Shown one piece after another: positions 42,329-50,858 of a DNA stretch of 64,000 nucleotides. This stretch comes from JAFGAV01 sp041479055 (GTDB lineage Bacteria > Acidobacteriota > Aminicenantia > Aminicenantales > JAFGAV01): the NCBI GenBank assembly GCA_963702835.1, contig OY969762.1:3038001-3102000 (forward strand). Reading direction: 5' to 3'. The notes beneath the pieces are model-generated. The model did not search any database and was not told the origin of the DNA. It saw only the letters and a program-made list of their open reading frames with translations. The translations under genes and the position numbers were made by a program. The stretch's first letter is position 1, and every line of letters starts with the position of its first letter.

Positions 42329-42358
42329 TGGTAAGGGGGAGATGATTTCGACTATAAT
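42329..42358 (+). promoter_or_regulatory. Sigma-70-type promoter of the acetyltransferase gene
   Basis: TTGGTA (42329-42334) and TATAAT (42353-42358) are spaced by 18 bp. The start at ATG 42378 follows GAGGGATTCAGG, which makes the upstream in-frame ATG at 42342 (before the -10) unlikely. Confidence 0.55.
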
Positions 42359-42377
42359 ATGTATCGAGGGATTCAGG

Positions 42378-42902
42378 ATGTCAATGAATGCCGCCGCCGT
42401 CGTCATCCGCGATTATCGTCCCCAGGACCTGGAGGGCGTGCTAGCCCTGGTCCAGGAGCTCGAGGCGGAGATGAGAGAGAAATTCTCCGATGTCAGCATA
42501 AAACCGGGCGGGCCGGAATACGAGAACCGCTATCTCAAACCGGGCAACAAGTTCAAAACGTTTGTGGCCGTGGAGGGGGACAAAGTGGTGGGCTACCTGA
42601 TGGGCTGGCCTGTGCTGGGCGCTCCGGAGGTGGACAATATGTATGATGTCCTCCCGGCCTCCAAAGCCTGGAAGCCGGCAGAGTTTTATTTCCACATCAC
42701 TTTTGTCACCAAACCCTGCCGCCGCCGGGGTATCTCCAAAAAGCTCCACCTGGCCGCCTTGAAGTACGCCCGGCAGCAGGGCTTCAAGGAGGTCTATGCC
42801 TGCATCGCCAAGTGGAACGCCCAGGAGCTCAGCGTCATCCGCAGCCTGGGTTTTCAGGATAAAGACCTGGGCTACCGCTACCGATTTTCTCTGAAGCTTT
42901 AA
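42378..42902 (+). CDS. GNAT-family N-acetyltransferase
   Basis: The protein has 174 residues from ATG 42378. A GNAT fold is visible: 'AVVIRDYRPQDLEGVLALVQELEAEM' (first strand and helix), 'KTFVAVEGDKVVGYLMGWP', the acetyl-CoA pyrophosphate loop region 'HITFVTKPCRRRGISKKLHLAAL' (R-R-x-G-I in place of the usual Q/RxxGxG/A), and a final 'ARQQGFKEVYACIAKWNAQELSVIRSLGFQDKDLGYRYRFSL'. The acceptor substrate cannot be inferred. The gene stands alone with its own promoter. Confidence 0.8.
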   Translation: MSMNAAAVVIRDYRPQDLEGVLALVQELEAEMREKFSDVSIKPGGPEYENRYLKPGNKFKTFVAVEGDKVVGYLMGWPVLGAPEVDNMYDVLPASKAWKPAEFYFHITFVTKPCRRRGISKKLHLAALKYARQQGFKEVYACIAKWNAQELSVIRSLGFQDKDLGYRYRFSLKL

Positions 42903-42965
42903 TTTTTTTCTCTTTCATCTTGGGCAGGGGCCGGCCGGCGTGCCTTCGCTTCCGTTTTCCCTTTC

Positions 42966-42995
42966 TTGACATTGTTTCTCTCTCGGCGATATAGT
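42966..42995 (+). promoter_or_regulatory. Sigma-70-type promoter of the FecR-domain gene
   Basis: TTGACA (42966-42971) and TATAGT (42990-42995) are spaced by 18 bp, giving a leader of about 100 nt. The ATG at 43104 follows GAGGAGGGGG. Confidence 0.6.
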
Positions 42996-43103
42996 TTCTC
43001 CAGATCTTTCCTGGCGGGCTAAAACTGTATATCAGTACCGATCGGTTGACGCACTCAAAATTTTACTGGGAGGTCGGGAGTCCAAGATCATTGAGGAGGG
43101 GGC

Positions 43104-44336
43104 ATGAAAAAAATCCGATTGTTGCGGCCGGCTGTTTTTCTGGTGGGTTTGAGTGTGCTCTTCAGTGTCTCAGATTCAACGCCGCCGCTAGCGGGAAATT
43201 TGGCCGAGGACCTCGTCCAGACCGTGGAGGTGTTCGCTCCGCGCGGTGCCCTCAAAGTCCACGGCCGGAATGAGACCCAATACCGGGACATGGCCCCCGG
43301 CTCGCAATCCTTGACCAGCGGCTCGTTTCTCAAGACGGCCGGCGGCCAGGCGGACATCCTGCTGCCCGATAACTCGATCCTCTCCCTGGACGCCAACACG
43401 GAAGTCCAATTGGGGATGTATGAGAACGGGACCCTGGTCGGCCAGCAGTCAGGCCAGGCCTGGCATTATGTCGAACCCCGCGAGGGAGCGGGCTACGCCG
43501 TTCGGACGCGCTTTTATACGGCCACGGCCATCGGAACGGAATACCGGACCAGGGTCAATTGGCCTGTGGAAGGCGCCGTTACTGTTTTCTGGGGAGAAGT
43601 GGGCGTTATAGGAGAAGTGACAGATTCCCAAACGGGGGAGCGTTCGGGCTATGTGTATAGCTTAATACCGGAAGGACACAAAACCATTTGGCCGGCCGAC
43701 CCGGCCGCCTCGGGCCGGCTCAGGACGGGCGATCATGAGACCTTCCACGCCGAACAAGGCAAATCGGTCGGCCAAAGGGGCTCTCCTCCGGCCCCAGATT
43801 CCTGGTCAAGCCGCAACCGGACGCGCAGCCAAATCATCCGTGAACTGGGACGCAGGCGCCGGGCCGGCCTCATGACTCCCGCGGACTACCGGCAAAAACT
43901 GGGCGCCCTGCTGGGCATCGGCCCGGAGGTGATTCCCAATGAACCCCTGAGAGTGCAAGGCGGCCTATGGGTGGGGATGGATGCCTATTCCGACGTCATC
44001 AAGTTTTGTGTCACGGGAAACCAGATCGACATGGTCAGCTATACGGGCTGGATTTATTGCACCGACAAAAAGACACACGAAACCTATAATTATCGAGTTG
44101 ATTTTGACCTAAACGAAGGAGTTCCTTTCCTCCTGGAGCGCAACGGGAGCTACATAGGAGGCTATGAATTTCCGGATGGAGTGTATAAAGGTCTGACTTT
44201 TTTTTTGAATGGCTTTTTGGGCGGTTCATCGGGAGAGGCCATTATTGCCATGATTTCGGAAAATGAGGTGGCCGTCTGCTTTATGGATCCCACCGTCATC
44301 CAGCTGACCCGATCGCCCGCTCCCTGCGTGCGCTGA
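43104..44336 (+). CDS. Exported FecR-domain protein
   Basis: The protein has 410 residues with a signal peptide (about 1-29). A FecR beta domain spans about 50-180: 'VEVFAPRGALKVHGR', 'SQSLTSGSFLKTAGGQADILLPDNSILSLDANTEVQLG' and 'YAVRTRFYTATAIGTEYRTRV'. No membrane helix or anti-sigma segment precedes it and no sigma-factor gene is nearby. It is therefore a stand-alone FecR-like surface or periplasmic protein and not a sigma regulator. The C-terminal region (about 270-410) contains 'LWVGMDAYSDVIKFCVTGNQIDMVSYTGWIYC', with three scattered Cys residues, and is unassigned. Confidence 0.75.
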   Translation: MKKIRLLRPAVFLVGLSVLFSVSDSTPPLAGNLAEDLVQTVEVFAPRGALKVHGRNETQYRDMAPGSQSLTSGSFLKTAGGQADILLPDNSILSLDANTEVQLGMYENGTLVGQQSGQAWHYVEPREGAGYAVRTRFYTATAIGTEYRTRVNWPVEGAVTVFWGEVGVIGEVTDSQTGERSGYVYSLIPEGHKTIWPADPAASGRLRTGDHETFHAEQGKSVGQRGSPPAPDSWSSRNRTRSQIIRELGRRRRAGLMTPADYRQKLGALLGIGPEVIPNEPLRVQGGLWVGMDAYSDVIKFCVTGNQIDMVSYTGWIYCTDKKTHETYNYRVDFDLNEGVPFLLERNGSYIGGYEFPDGVYKGLTFFLNGFLGGSSGEAIIAMISENEVAVCFMDPTVIQLTRSPAPCVR

Positions 44337-44408
44337 GGAACCGGCGCTTTTTTTCCGGCCGGACCGCCGGCTTGCCGTCGGGGGCGCATTTCTTAAGCTC
44401 CGGAAAAC

Positions 44409-47400
44409 TCACGATTGAAGCTCGGCGATTTCTTTCAGCTTCGCCTCCAGCCTCTTGGCCGAGACGGGGACGGCGGTGCGAAGCTCGGGGGCGAAGAGCG
44501 ACACCTTGAACTCCTCCAGAAGCCAGCGGAACTCTTCGACGGCGGCGAGCTTGGCCGGGGACATGCGGGACGGGGAAGTGTCTTTAGCCATCTCCAACTT
44601 CTTCAGGGCTTTGACGAAAACTTCCGCTTGAGCCGCTTTCTGGCGGTCTTTCTCCAGCCCGTATTTGGCCCTGTCCACTCTCAACTCTAAAGCCTTGAGG
44701 TAGCGGGGGAGGTGGACGAGCCGCTCGAGGCCATACTTCTCCAGGAAATCCTTGGGGACGAGCCGGCCCAGATCGGCCTCTATCTCTGCGCTAAACGCAT
44801 GGATGGTCTTGCTCGGGGTGGCCTGGCTCAAAGTCGAGGCACTCTCTTTTTTCATTACAGACAAGGCGGCCCTCACACTTCCGGATGTCTCCAGTGTCTG
44901 GCCAACGGTTTTCAGCAGCTCATGGCCTTTTTCGAAAAGACTCCGGACCACGCCCGCGCTCCAGGCTTTGAATTCCTCTTCGGTCCGGATATTTTTTTGC
45001 AGAACCTCCCGCGCAAGGCACAAGTGGAGCGCTTTTTCCACTGCGGCCTGGCCTCCGAAAAACAGCGCGGCCGGGACCAGTTCCTCGGACAGGCGGAGGT
45101 ATCTCTTCATGAATTCCAGGTCTTTGGCGAACTTGACCAGGAGCAGGCTCTGCACGCCTCGGCGATGCGAGGAGATGGCTTCTTCTCGATTATCGAAGAG
45201 CCGGATGTTCGCCCCTCGCTCCGCCGCTTGGAGGGCCGGATAGGCGGCCAGGAGCGGGCCGACGGCGATACTCTCAGGCAGCGAGCCGAAGTCCCAAGCG
45301 ACAATCCCGGCCCTCTCCCATTTCTTCTGGGCCTCTTTCCAGGCGGAACTGTCCTTGGCCGCGGGAGGCGGGGCGCCTGATTTTTTGACCAGGGCCTGGA
45401 GGTCCCGCCCGGCTAGGACAGGCTTTCCCGTGTGGTCAAGAACGGAGACCCGCATGCGGAGATGCTCGGGGATGGCTGCCTTCTCCCATTCCGCGGCGGG
45501 AATGTCCATCCGGAAGCGTCGCTTGACGAACTCGGCCAGGGCCGCGAACAGCGAGCGTTCCGGCTGCCGGGGCATCTCCTTGATTATGACCTCCGAGGTC
45601 TCGTTGACCGGCACCAGCAGCTTGCGGTAGCGGCGGGGCAATCCCTTGATGAGGGCCAGGACTTTGTCCTTGAACTGGCCGGGAACGCCCCACTCCAGAC
45701 GTTCGGCCGGCACTTCGGTCAGGAGAGCGTGAGGGACTTTCAAAGTGACGCCGTCATCCTCGGCGCCGGGCTCGAACTTGTAGGAAGCTTTGAAGCTCCT
45801 CCCGCTTAGGGGCAGCCTGTCCGGGAACTGGGCCAGCTCCGACTCAGCCGGCCGCTCGACCAGCAGGTCATCCTCGGCCATTATGAGGAATTCATCCCCG
45901 CCTTCCTGGTCGATCCTAGCCCGCAGCCCGCGCAGGTCGTAGATCCCGGCCAGCCGCTTGGTATAAAACGCGGCCATGGCCTCTGGGCCGACTAGGATGT
46001 TCCGGCGGCGGAGCCTGTCTTCCATTTCGGCCAGCCTTTTGACCAGGGCCAGGTTTCGGCGCAGGAATTCGGGCGGGTTCTTGACGTTCCCTTCGAGCAG
46101 GCCGGACCGGACGAAAATCTGATGTGCCTCCGCTGGGTTCACCGGCCCGTAAGGGACGCGGCGGTCAGCCACGATCTCCAGGCCGAACAGAGTGACCCGC
46201 TCCTTGGCCCTCACTTCGCCCCGGTCCTTGTCCCAGTAGGGGTCTGAGTAGGCCCGGCGGCAGAGAGCCGCCGCCAGCGGCTCGATCCAGGAGGAATCGA
46301 TCCGGGCCGCGGTCCGGGCGTAGAGCCGGGAGGTCTTCACCATTTCCGAGGCCATGATCCAGGAGGCGGATTTGTTGAACAGGGTTGAGCCGGGAAAAAT
46401 CATGGCCTCCCGGCCCTTAGCCGCCGAGTAGAAGTTTTTTTCCTTGTTGGCGGCGATGTTCGACAGCAAGCCGCTCAGGATGGAGCGGTGGACGCCGGCA
46501 TATAGCGTCGGGCTAACCTCGGCCGCGCCCGCCGACGGGCGGCTCTCTTTCCTGGGAGGTGCAGGGATGCGGAGCTCGTCCAGGATTTCAAGAATCTCGC
46601 CGTGGATATAGGTCCATTCCTGCATCCGCGAAAAAGAGAGAAAATGTTCCCGGCAGAATCGCCTTTTTTGGCTCTGAGTCGACAATTTCTCCCAGGTGCC
46701 GTGGAAGCGATTCCAGATATTAAGGATGGTCAGGAAGTCCGAATCCGGATGCTTGAAGACGGCCTGCATCCGGTCCGCTTCGGAGGCCTTTTCCGGCGGC
46801 CGTTCCCTCGGGTCGCGGATGCTCAGGGCCGAGGCGATGACGGCCACCTGGGGCAGGCATCCCTCTTTGTGCGCTTCGAGCAGCATGCGCGCGATGCGCG
46901 GGTCGAGCGGCATGCGAGCCATCATCCGGCCCTGGTCCGTCAGTTCATAGTCAGGGCCATTTTTTCTCAGGGCGCCCAGCTCGAAAAGCGTCTCATAGCC
47001 GTCCTTGACCAGCCTGGCGCTCGGCGCATCCACGAAGGGGAACTGGACAGGATCGCCCAGCCGCAGAAAAATCATGCGCAGGATGACTTCGGCCAGGTTG
47101 GAGCGGAAGATCTCGGGCGGAGTGAACCGCGGCCGCCGGTCATAATCCTCCTCGGAGTAAAGCCTCAGGCACAGTCCCTCACGAACCCGGCCGCAACGGC
47201 CCTTGCGCTGGTCGGCGCTGGAGCGGGAAACGGGGCTGATGGGTAAACTGGAGATGCGCGTTCCGGGCTGATACTGGGCGATGCGGGCCAGGCCGGTGTC
47301 CACCACATAGCGGATGCCGGGGATAGTCAGCGAGGTTTCGGCCACGTTGGTGGCCACCACGATCTTCGGCCCGCTCACGGAATAGACGCGCCCCTGTTGG

Positions 47401-48431
47401 CTTCCGGGCAGACGGGCATAGAGGGGCAGGACCGCCGTTCCGGAATACCGGCGGCCTTCGAGCAACTGGCAGGTCTCCAGGATGTCCTGCTCGGTGGGCA
47501 TGAAGACCAGGGTGTCGCCGGCCGGCTTCTCCTTCTTGAGATAGTCCACGGCCTCTACGGCCTGCTCCACATAGCCCGCCTCTTCGCCGCCGGCCCGCCG
47601 GTCGGGCGATCGGTACTCCACCTCAACTGGATAGAGCCGGCCCTTGACCTCGATGACCGGCGCGCCGTCGAAGGCCCGGACGAACTTCTCCGTGTCCAGG
47701 GTGGCTGAGGTGATGACCACCCGGAGTTCCGGCCGGACCCGGAGCAGGGTGCGGGCGATGCCCAGCAGGAAGTCGATGTTCAGGCTCCGCTCGTGGGCCT
47801 CGTCGATAATCAGGGTGTCGTAGGCGGCCAGCCGGCGGTCGCTCTGGGCTTCGGCCAGGAGCATGCCGTCGGTCATGATCTTGATGTAGGCCTGCCGCGG
47901 CGTCTCGTCCTGGAACCGGATCTTATAGCCCACCGAACGGCCCAGCCGTTCGCCCATCTCCTCGGCGATGCGGTGGGCGATGGTTACGGCGGCGATGCGG
48001 CGCGGCTGAGTGCAGGCGATCTGGCCGGCCAGTCCGCGGCCGGCCTCCAGGCACATCTTGGGGAGCTGGGTGCTCTTGCCGCAGCCGGTCTCCCCGGAAA
48101 CGATGACCACCGGATGGTCCTTAACAGCCCGGATGATCTCCGGCGCTTTGGCCGTGATGGGCAGCTCATGGGGGAAGCGGACGCGCGGCCGCCTGGCGGC
48201 ACGCTCTTGCCGTTCCCGGGCGGATTCTTCGAGCCTTTTTTCAAGGGCCTCCAAAACTTCCAGAAGCATTTTTGGGTTTTGGCCTGGCCGCCCCCTCTCC
48301 TTTCGGCTGATGGCTTCTAGTCTTTGGGAAACGAGGTCCGCCTCGCGCAGCATAGCCCGGCGGATTAGGCCCTGTATCCTTTTCAGCGCCGCCGCTATGG
48401 CCTGGGCAGTGGGGGGCGTTGTTTCCATCAA
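44409..48431 (-). CDS. hrpA: ATP-dependent RNA helicase HrpA
   Basis: The protein has 1340 residues, close to the usual HrpA length of about 1300. Walker A 'GETGCGKST' is at 113-121, followed by the DEAH box in 'LIIDEAHERSLNIDFLLG', 'VITSATLDTEKF', 'FMPTEQDIL', 'VVATNVAETSLTIPGIRYVVDTG' and 'SADQRKGRCGRVREGLCLRLYSEEDY'. A ratchet/OB region comes next, and then the long DUF3418 C-terminal domain typical of HrpA. The N-terminal 90 residues are helical and charged. HrpA unwinds RNA and rescues stalled or collided ribosomes in Escherichia coli. No key motif is missing. It is divergent from the small gene at 48558. Confidence 0.95.
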   Translation of the reverse strand: MMETTPPTAQAIAAALKRIQGLIRRAMLREADLVSQRLEAISRKERGRPGQNPKMLLEVLEALEKRLEESARERQERAARRPRVRFPHELPITAKAPEIIRAVKDHPVVIVSGETGCGKSTQLPKMCLEAGRGLAGQIACTQPRRIAAVTIAHRIAEEMGERLGRSVGYKIRFQDETPRQAYIKIMTDGMLLAEAQSDRRLAAYDTLIIDEAHERSLNIDFLLGIARTLLRVRPELRVVITSATLDTEKFVRAFDGAPVIEVKGRLYPVEVEYRSPDRRAGGEEAGYVEQAVEAVDYLKKEKPAGDTLVFMPTEQDILETCQLLEGRRYSGTAVLPLYARLPGSQQGRVYSVSGPKIVVATNVAETSLTIPGIRYVVDTGLARIAQYQPGTRISSLPISPVSRSSADQRKGRCGRVREGLCLRLYSEEDYDRRPRFTPPEIFRSNLAEVILRMIFLRLGDPVQFPFVDAPSARLVKDGYETLFELGALRKNGPDYELTDQGRMMARMPLDPRIARMLLEAHKEGCLPQVAVIASALSIRDPRERPPEKASEADRMQAVFKHPDSDFLTILNIWNRFHGTWEKLSTQSQKRRFCREHFLSFSRMQEWTYIHGEILEILDELRIPAPPRKESRPSAGAAEVSPTLYAGVHRSILSGLLSNIAANKEKNFYSAAKGREAMIFPGSTLFNKSASWIMASEMVKTSRLYARTAARIDSSWIEPLAAALCRRAYSDPYWDKDRGEVRAKERVTLFGLEIVADRRVPYGPVNPAEAHQIFVRSGLLEGNVKNPPEFLRRNLALVKRLAEMEDRLRRRNILVGPEAMAAFYTKRLAGIYDLRGLRARIDQEGGDEFLIMAEDDLLVERPAESELAQFPDRLPLSGRSFKASYKFEPGAEDDGVTLKVPHALLTEVPAERLEWGVPGQFKDKVLALIKGLPRRYRKLLVPVNETSEVIIKEMPRQPERSLFAALAEFVKRRFRMDIPAAEWEKAAIPEHLRMRVSVLDHTGKPVLAGRDLQALVKKSGAPPPAAKDSSAWKEAQKKWERAGIVAWDFGSLPESIAVGPLLAAYPALQAAERGANIRLFDNREEAISSHRRGVQSLLLVKFAKDLEFMKRYLRLSEELVPAALFFGGQAAVEKALHLCLAREVLQKNIRTEEEFKAWSAGVVRSLFEKGHELLKTVGQTLETSGSVRAALSVMKKESASTLSQATPSKTIHAFSAEIEADLGRLVPKDFLEKYGLERLVHLPRYLKALELRVDRAKYGLEKDRQKAAQAEVFVKALKKLEMAKDTSPSRMSPAKLAAVEEFRWLLEEFKVSLFAPELRTAVPVSAKRLEAKLKEIAELQS

Positions 48432-48557
48432 TCTGCGTCCAGAGATGTATTATCAGCCAATGGCGGGAACCAATCAAACAGAACCGGCCTTGGATTCTGA
48501 TTTTTATTATGATATAAAAATCATATGTCCGTTCTTCCGCGAGGGATTCTCAATAAT

Positions 48558-48785
48558 ATGGATAATTGCCCTCAAACAGAATCTTTTTATCTCCACATTC
48601 TGCAAAGCATGAAAGGAGAAAGGAAACTTCGTATTGCCTTTGAACTGTACGAGATGGCGCTCCATTTGGCCAGGCAGAACATCCTGGAACAGGAACCGGG
48701 AATCTCAGAAATGATGTTAAAGGAGCGGCTCTTTAAAAGGTTCGGTTATGGTCCAGGAAGACCTCCTGCTTCTTGTTGCCAGTAA
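48558..48785 (+). CDS. Small helical partner of a nucleotidyltransferase
   Basis: The protein has 75 residues from ATG 48558 (GAGGGA 11 bases upstream); an ATG at 48525 and one at 48609 are alternatives. The core 'KGERKLRIAFELYEMALHLARQNILEQEPGISEMMLKERLFKRFGYG' matches a pattern often found just upstream of small nucleotidyltransferases (helix, then a 'P-x-S/I-SE-x-x-x-K-x-RLF' end). It overlaps the nucleotidyltransferase gene by 38 bp, a toxin-antitoxin-like layout. If so, this would be the antitoxin or adaptor. The family has no known function. Confidence 0.6.
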   Translation: MDNCPQTESFYLHILQSMKGERKLRIAFELYEMALHLARQNILEQEPGISEMMLKERLFKRFGYGPGRPPASCCQ

Positions 48786-49287
48786 ACTTCGGGAACTTAA
48801 GATTCCCTATATGCTGACGGGGGGGGTTGCTGTCATATTTTATGGGAAACCCAGGTTGACCCATGATTTCGATTTGGTTGTTGAAATGCCCTTCAGCCGA
48901 ATGGCTGATTTTGTCGAGGCTTTTCGAAATGATTTTTACATCAGTCGGGAAGCCATTCAAGAGGCTCTGTCGAAGCGAACGATGTTCAACCTTATCCATC
49001 TCGACTCGGGAATAAAGGTGGATTTCTGGATGCTGCAGGACAATGAATTTGACCGCATGAGGTTCCACAGGAGACAGGCACATCAATATGGCCGGAGCGA
49101 GGTTGTCTTCTCCTCACCCGAGGATATGATTCTTCAGAAATTGCTCTGGTTCAAAGAGTCGGACGTCCAAAAACATGCGGACGATGCGCGGTCAATCTTG
49201 CAGATCCAGCCTAACCTTGACAAGTCCTACCTTCAAAGATGGGCGGCTAAGCTGTCGGTGTTGAGCGTGTTGAATGAATTATCATAA
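48748..49287 (+). CDS. AbiEii-like/MNT-type nucleotidyltransferase
   Basis: The protein has 179 residues. Signature residues are GG at 25-26 in 'YMLTGGVAVIFYGKPRLTHDFDLVVEM' and the metal pair Asp40/Asp42. 'SGIKVDFWMLQDNEFDRMRFHRR' supplies the third acidic residue (VDF), and 'SPEDMILQKLLWF' is a hallmark of the DUF6036/AbiEii-like branch. All catalytic positions are present. It overlaps a small upstream gene, as expected for a two-gene module. The target RNA or protein is unknown. It is a distinct sequence from the island nucleotidyltransferase at 7891-8484. Confidence 0.78.
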   Translation: MVQEDLLLLVASKLRELKIPYMLTGGVAVIFYGKPRLTHDFDLVVEMPFSRMADFVEAFRNDFYISREAIQEALSKRTMFNLIHLDSGIKVDFWMLQDNEFDRMRFHRRQAHQYGRSEVVFSSPEDMILQKLLWFKESDVQKHADDARSILQIQPNLDKSYLQRWAAKLSVLSVLNELS

Positions 49288-49298
49288 GGCCTTGCGGG

Positions 49299-50609
49299 CT
49301 ATTTCCGGCTGTGCCGGGCCAAATAATCTAGGATCACCTCGGACATGACCTTGACCCCCAAGGGGATGCTTTTCTCGTCGGCCACGAACGTCGGCGAGTG
49401 AAGGGCCGTCCCCCCGGAATCTTTCGGCACGACGCCTAGGTAGATCATGACACTCGGCACCTCGCGGGCGAAATAGCTGAAATCCTCGCCGCCCATGTCC
49501 GGCGGATACTGGACCAGGAATTTTTTCCCTCCCAGGGTTTTTTCCACGGCCGGTAATATTTCCTGCAGGAGCGAAGGATTGTTATACAGCGATAGCGTCC
49601 CGAAATAATAATTTAGGTCGTACCGGGCGCCGGCCGCCTCGCAGATGTTCCCCACCAGCCTTTCCACGTTTTGCTGCAAGAGCTCTCTCTGGTCCTCGCC
49701 GTAATTGCGGACCGTGGCCCTCAACACCGCTTCCTGGGGGATTATGTTGCTGGCGGAGCCGGCGTGAAAGGACCCCACCGTGATCACCGTGTCGCGGTGG
49801 ACATCGATCTGCCGGGCGACCATCACCTGCAGTGCGGTCACGACCTGGGCGCCGACCACTATGGGGTCCACGCACAAATGGGGGTTGGCGCCGTGGCAGC
49901 CCTGAGAGTGGATGACCAGCTCGAACCCGTCGCAATTGGCGCCGGCAAAGCCCGGGGTGTAGGAGATGACGCCGGCCGGGATAGTGTCGTCCACATGAAA
50001 AGCAAACATGGCCTGCGGCTTAATGTCCCGGAACACCCCGGCCTTGAGCATCTCCTGGGCGCCGTCACCCGCTTCTTCGGCCGGCTGGGCGATGAAGAGA
50101 ACGGTGCCGGGAAGATCATCCCGTAGCCGGGACAGCACAGTGGCCAGGCCCAGGAGCATGGTGGTGTGGATATCGTGTCCGCAGGCGTGCATCACGCCCA
50201 CCTCCCGGCCGTCGAGAATAGCTTTTTCTTTTGAGGCGAAGGGGAGGCCCGTCTCCTCGGTGATGGGAAGGGCGTCCATGTCCCCCCGAAAGCCCACCAC
50301 CGGTCCGGGTTGGCCGCCCCGGAGGACGGCCAGAACTCCGGTTCCGCCGATCCCGGTCCTGACCTCCAGGCCCAGAGATTTAAAGGTATCCGCCACCAGG
50401 GCCGAGGTCCGGTGTTCCTGGCCGGACAGCTCCGGATGAGCATGGAGGTCGCGACGGATGGAGATGAGCGAAGGGGTGAGCTCTTTGACGATCAAGTCGA
50501 TCTTCTTAGCCTGACTCTCTGCGGCAGACGGAGTTTTAGACAGAAGAACTTCAGGCAGAATGAACGACAAGGATACAACCAGCAGGGATAGTAACTTGTT
50601 TTTTCTCAT
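49299..50609 (-). CDS. Exported M20D amidohydrolase (hippurate/IAA-amino-acid hydrolase type)
   Basis: I start at ATG 50609 (five bases after GAGGT, and the signal peptide begins here), giving 436 residues; an ORF from 50651 would add 14. The M20D pattern is complete: 'RRDLHAHPELSGQEHRTSALV', 'GFRGDMDALPITEETGLPFASK', the metal motif 'GVMHACGHDIHTTMLLG', 'FIAQPAEEAGDGAQEML', 'GCHGANPHLCVDPIVVGAQVVTALQ' and 'PDMGGEDFSYFAREVPSVMIYLG'. Such zinc enzymes cleave N-acyl amino acids. Export is unusual among the cytoplasmic members but common in this phylum. The 249-bp upstream gap holds a possible promoter near 50683-50713. Confidence 0.88.
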   Translation of the reverse strand: MRKNKLLSLLVVSLSFILPEVLLSKTPSAAESQAKKIDLIVKELTPSLISIRRDLHAHPELSGQEHRTSALVADTFKSLGLEVRTGIGGTGVLAVLRGGQPGPVVGFRGDMDALPITEETGLPFASKEKAILDGREVGVMHACGHDIHTTMLLGLATVLSRLRDDLPGTVLFIAQPAEEAGDGAQEMLKAGVFRDIKPQAMFAFHVDDTIPAGVISYTPGFAGANCDGFELVIHSQGCHGANPHLCVDPIVVGAQVVTALQVMVARQIDVHRDTVITVGSFHAGSASNIIPQEAVLRATVRNYGEDQRELLQQNVERLVGNICEAAGARYDLNYYFGTLSLYNNPSLLQEILPAVEKTLGGKKFLVQYPPDMGGEDFSYFAREVPSVMIYLGVVPKDSGGTALHSPTFVADEKSIPLGVKVMSEVILDYLARHSRK

Positions 50610-50858
50610 CGGTGACCTCTTGGTTTTCATGTATTTGGTGACACCCAACAAAATGATTTATTTATAAGAATTTCGGTAATTGGTTATATGTCACCGTTTT
50701 TATAAACAGTCAAGTCATCTTTTGATCCCGCTCCTCGGCCGGTTCCTTTTTCGCCTGGTCATCCTATTTCGTTATGCGCGGGGACGGATTGAGTGTCGCC
50801 AAATCGGGACTGGTGAACCCGGCGGCGGTCTGTGATATAAAAGCGCTGAGGTCCAAAC

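Noticed and set aside
44330..44354. GCGC-loop-GCGC followed by seven T residues as a terminator of the FecR gene
   Set aside because: The stem is only 4 bp, is self-palindromic and includes the stop codon. It is too weak to call.
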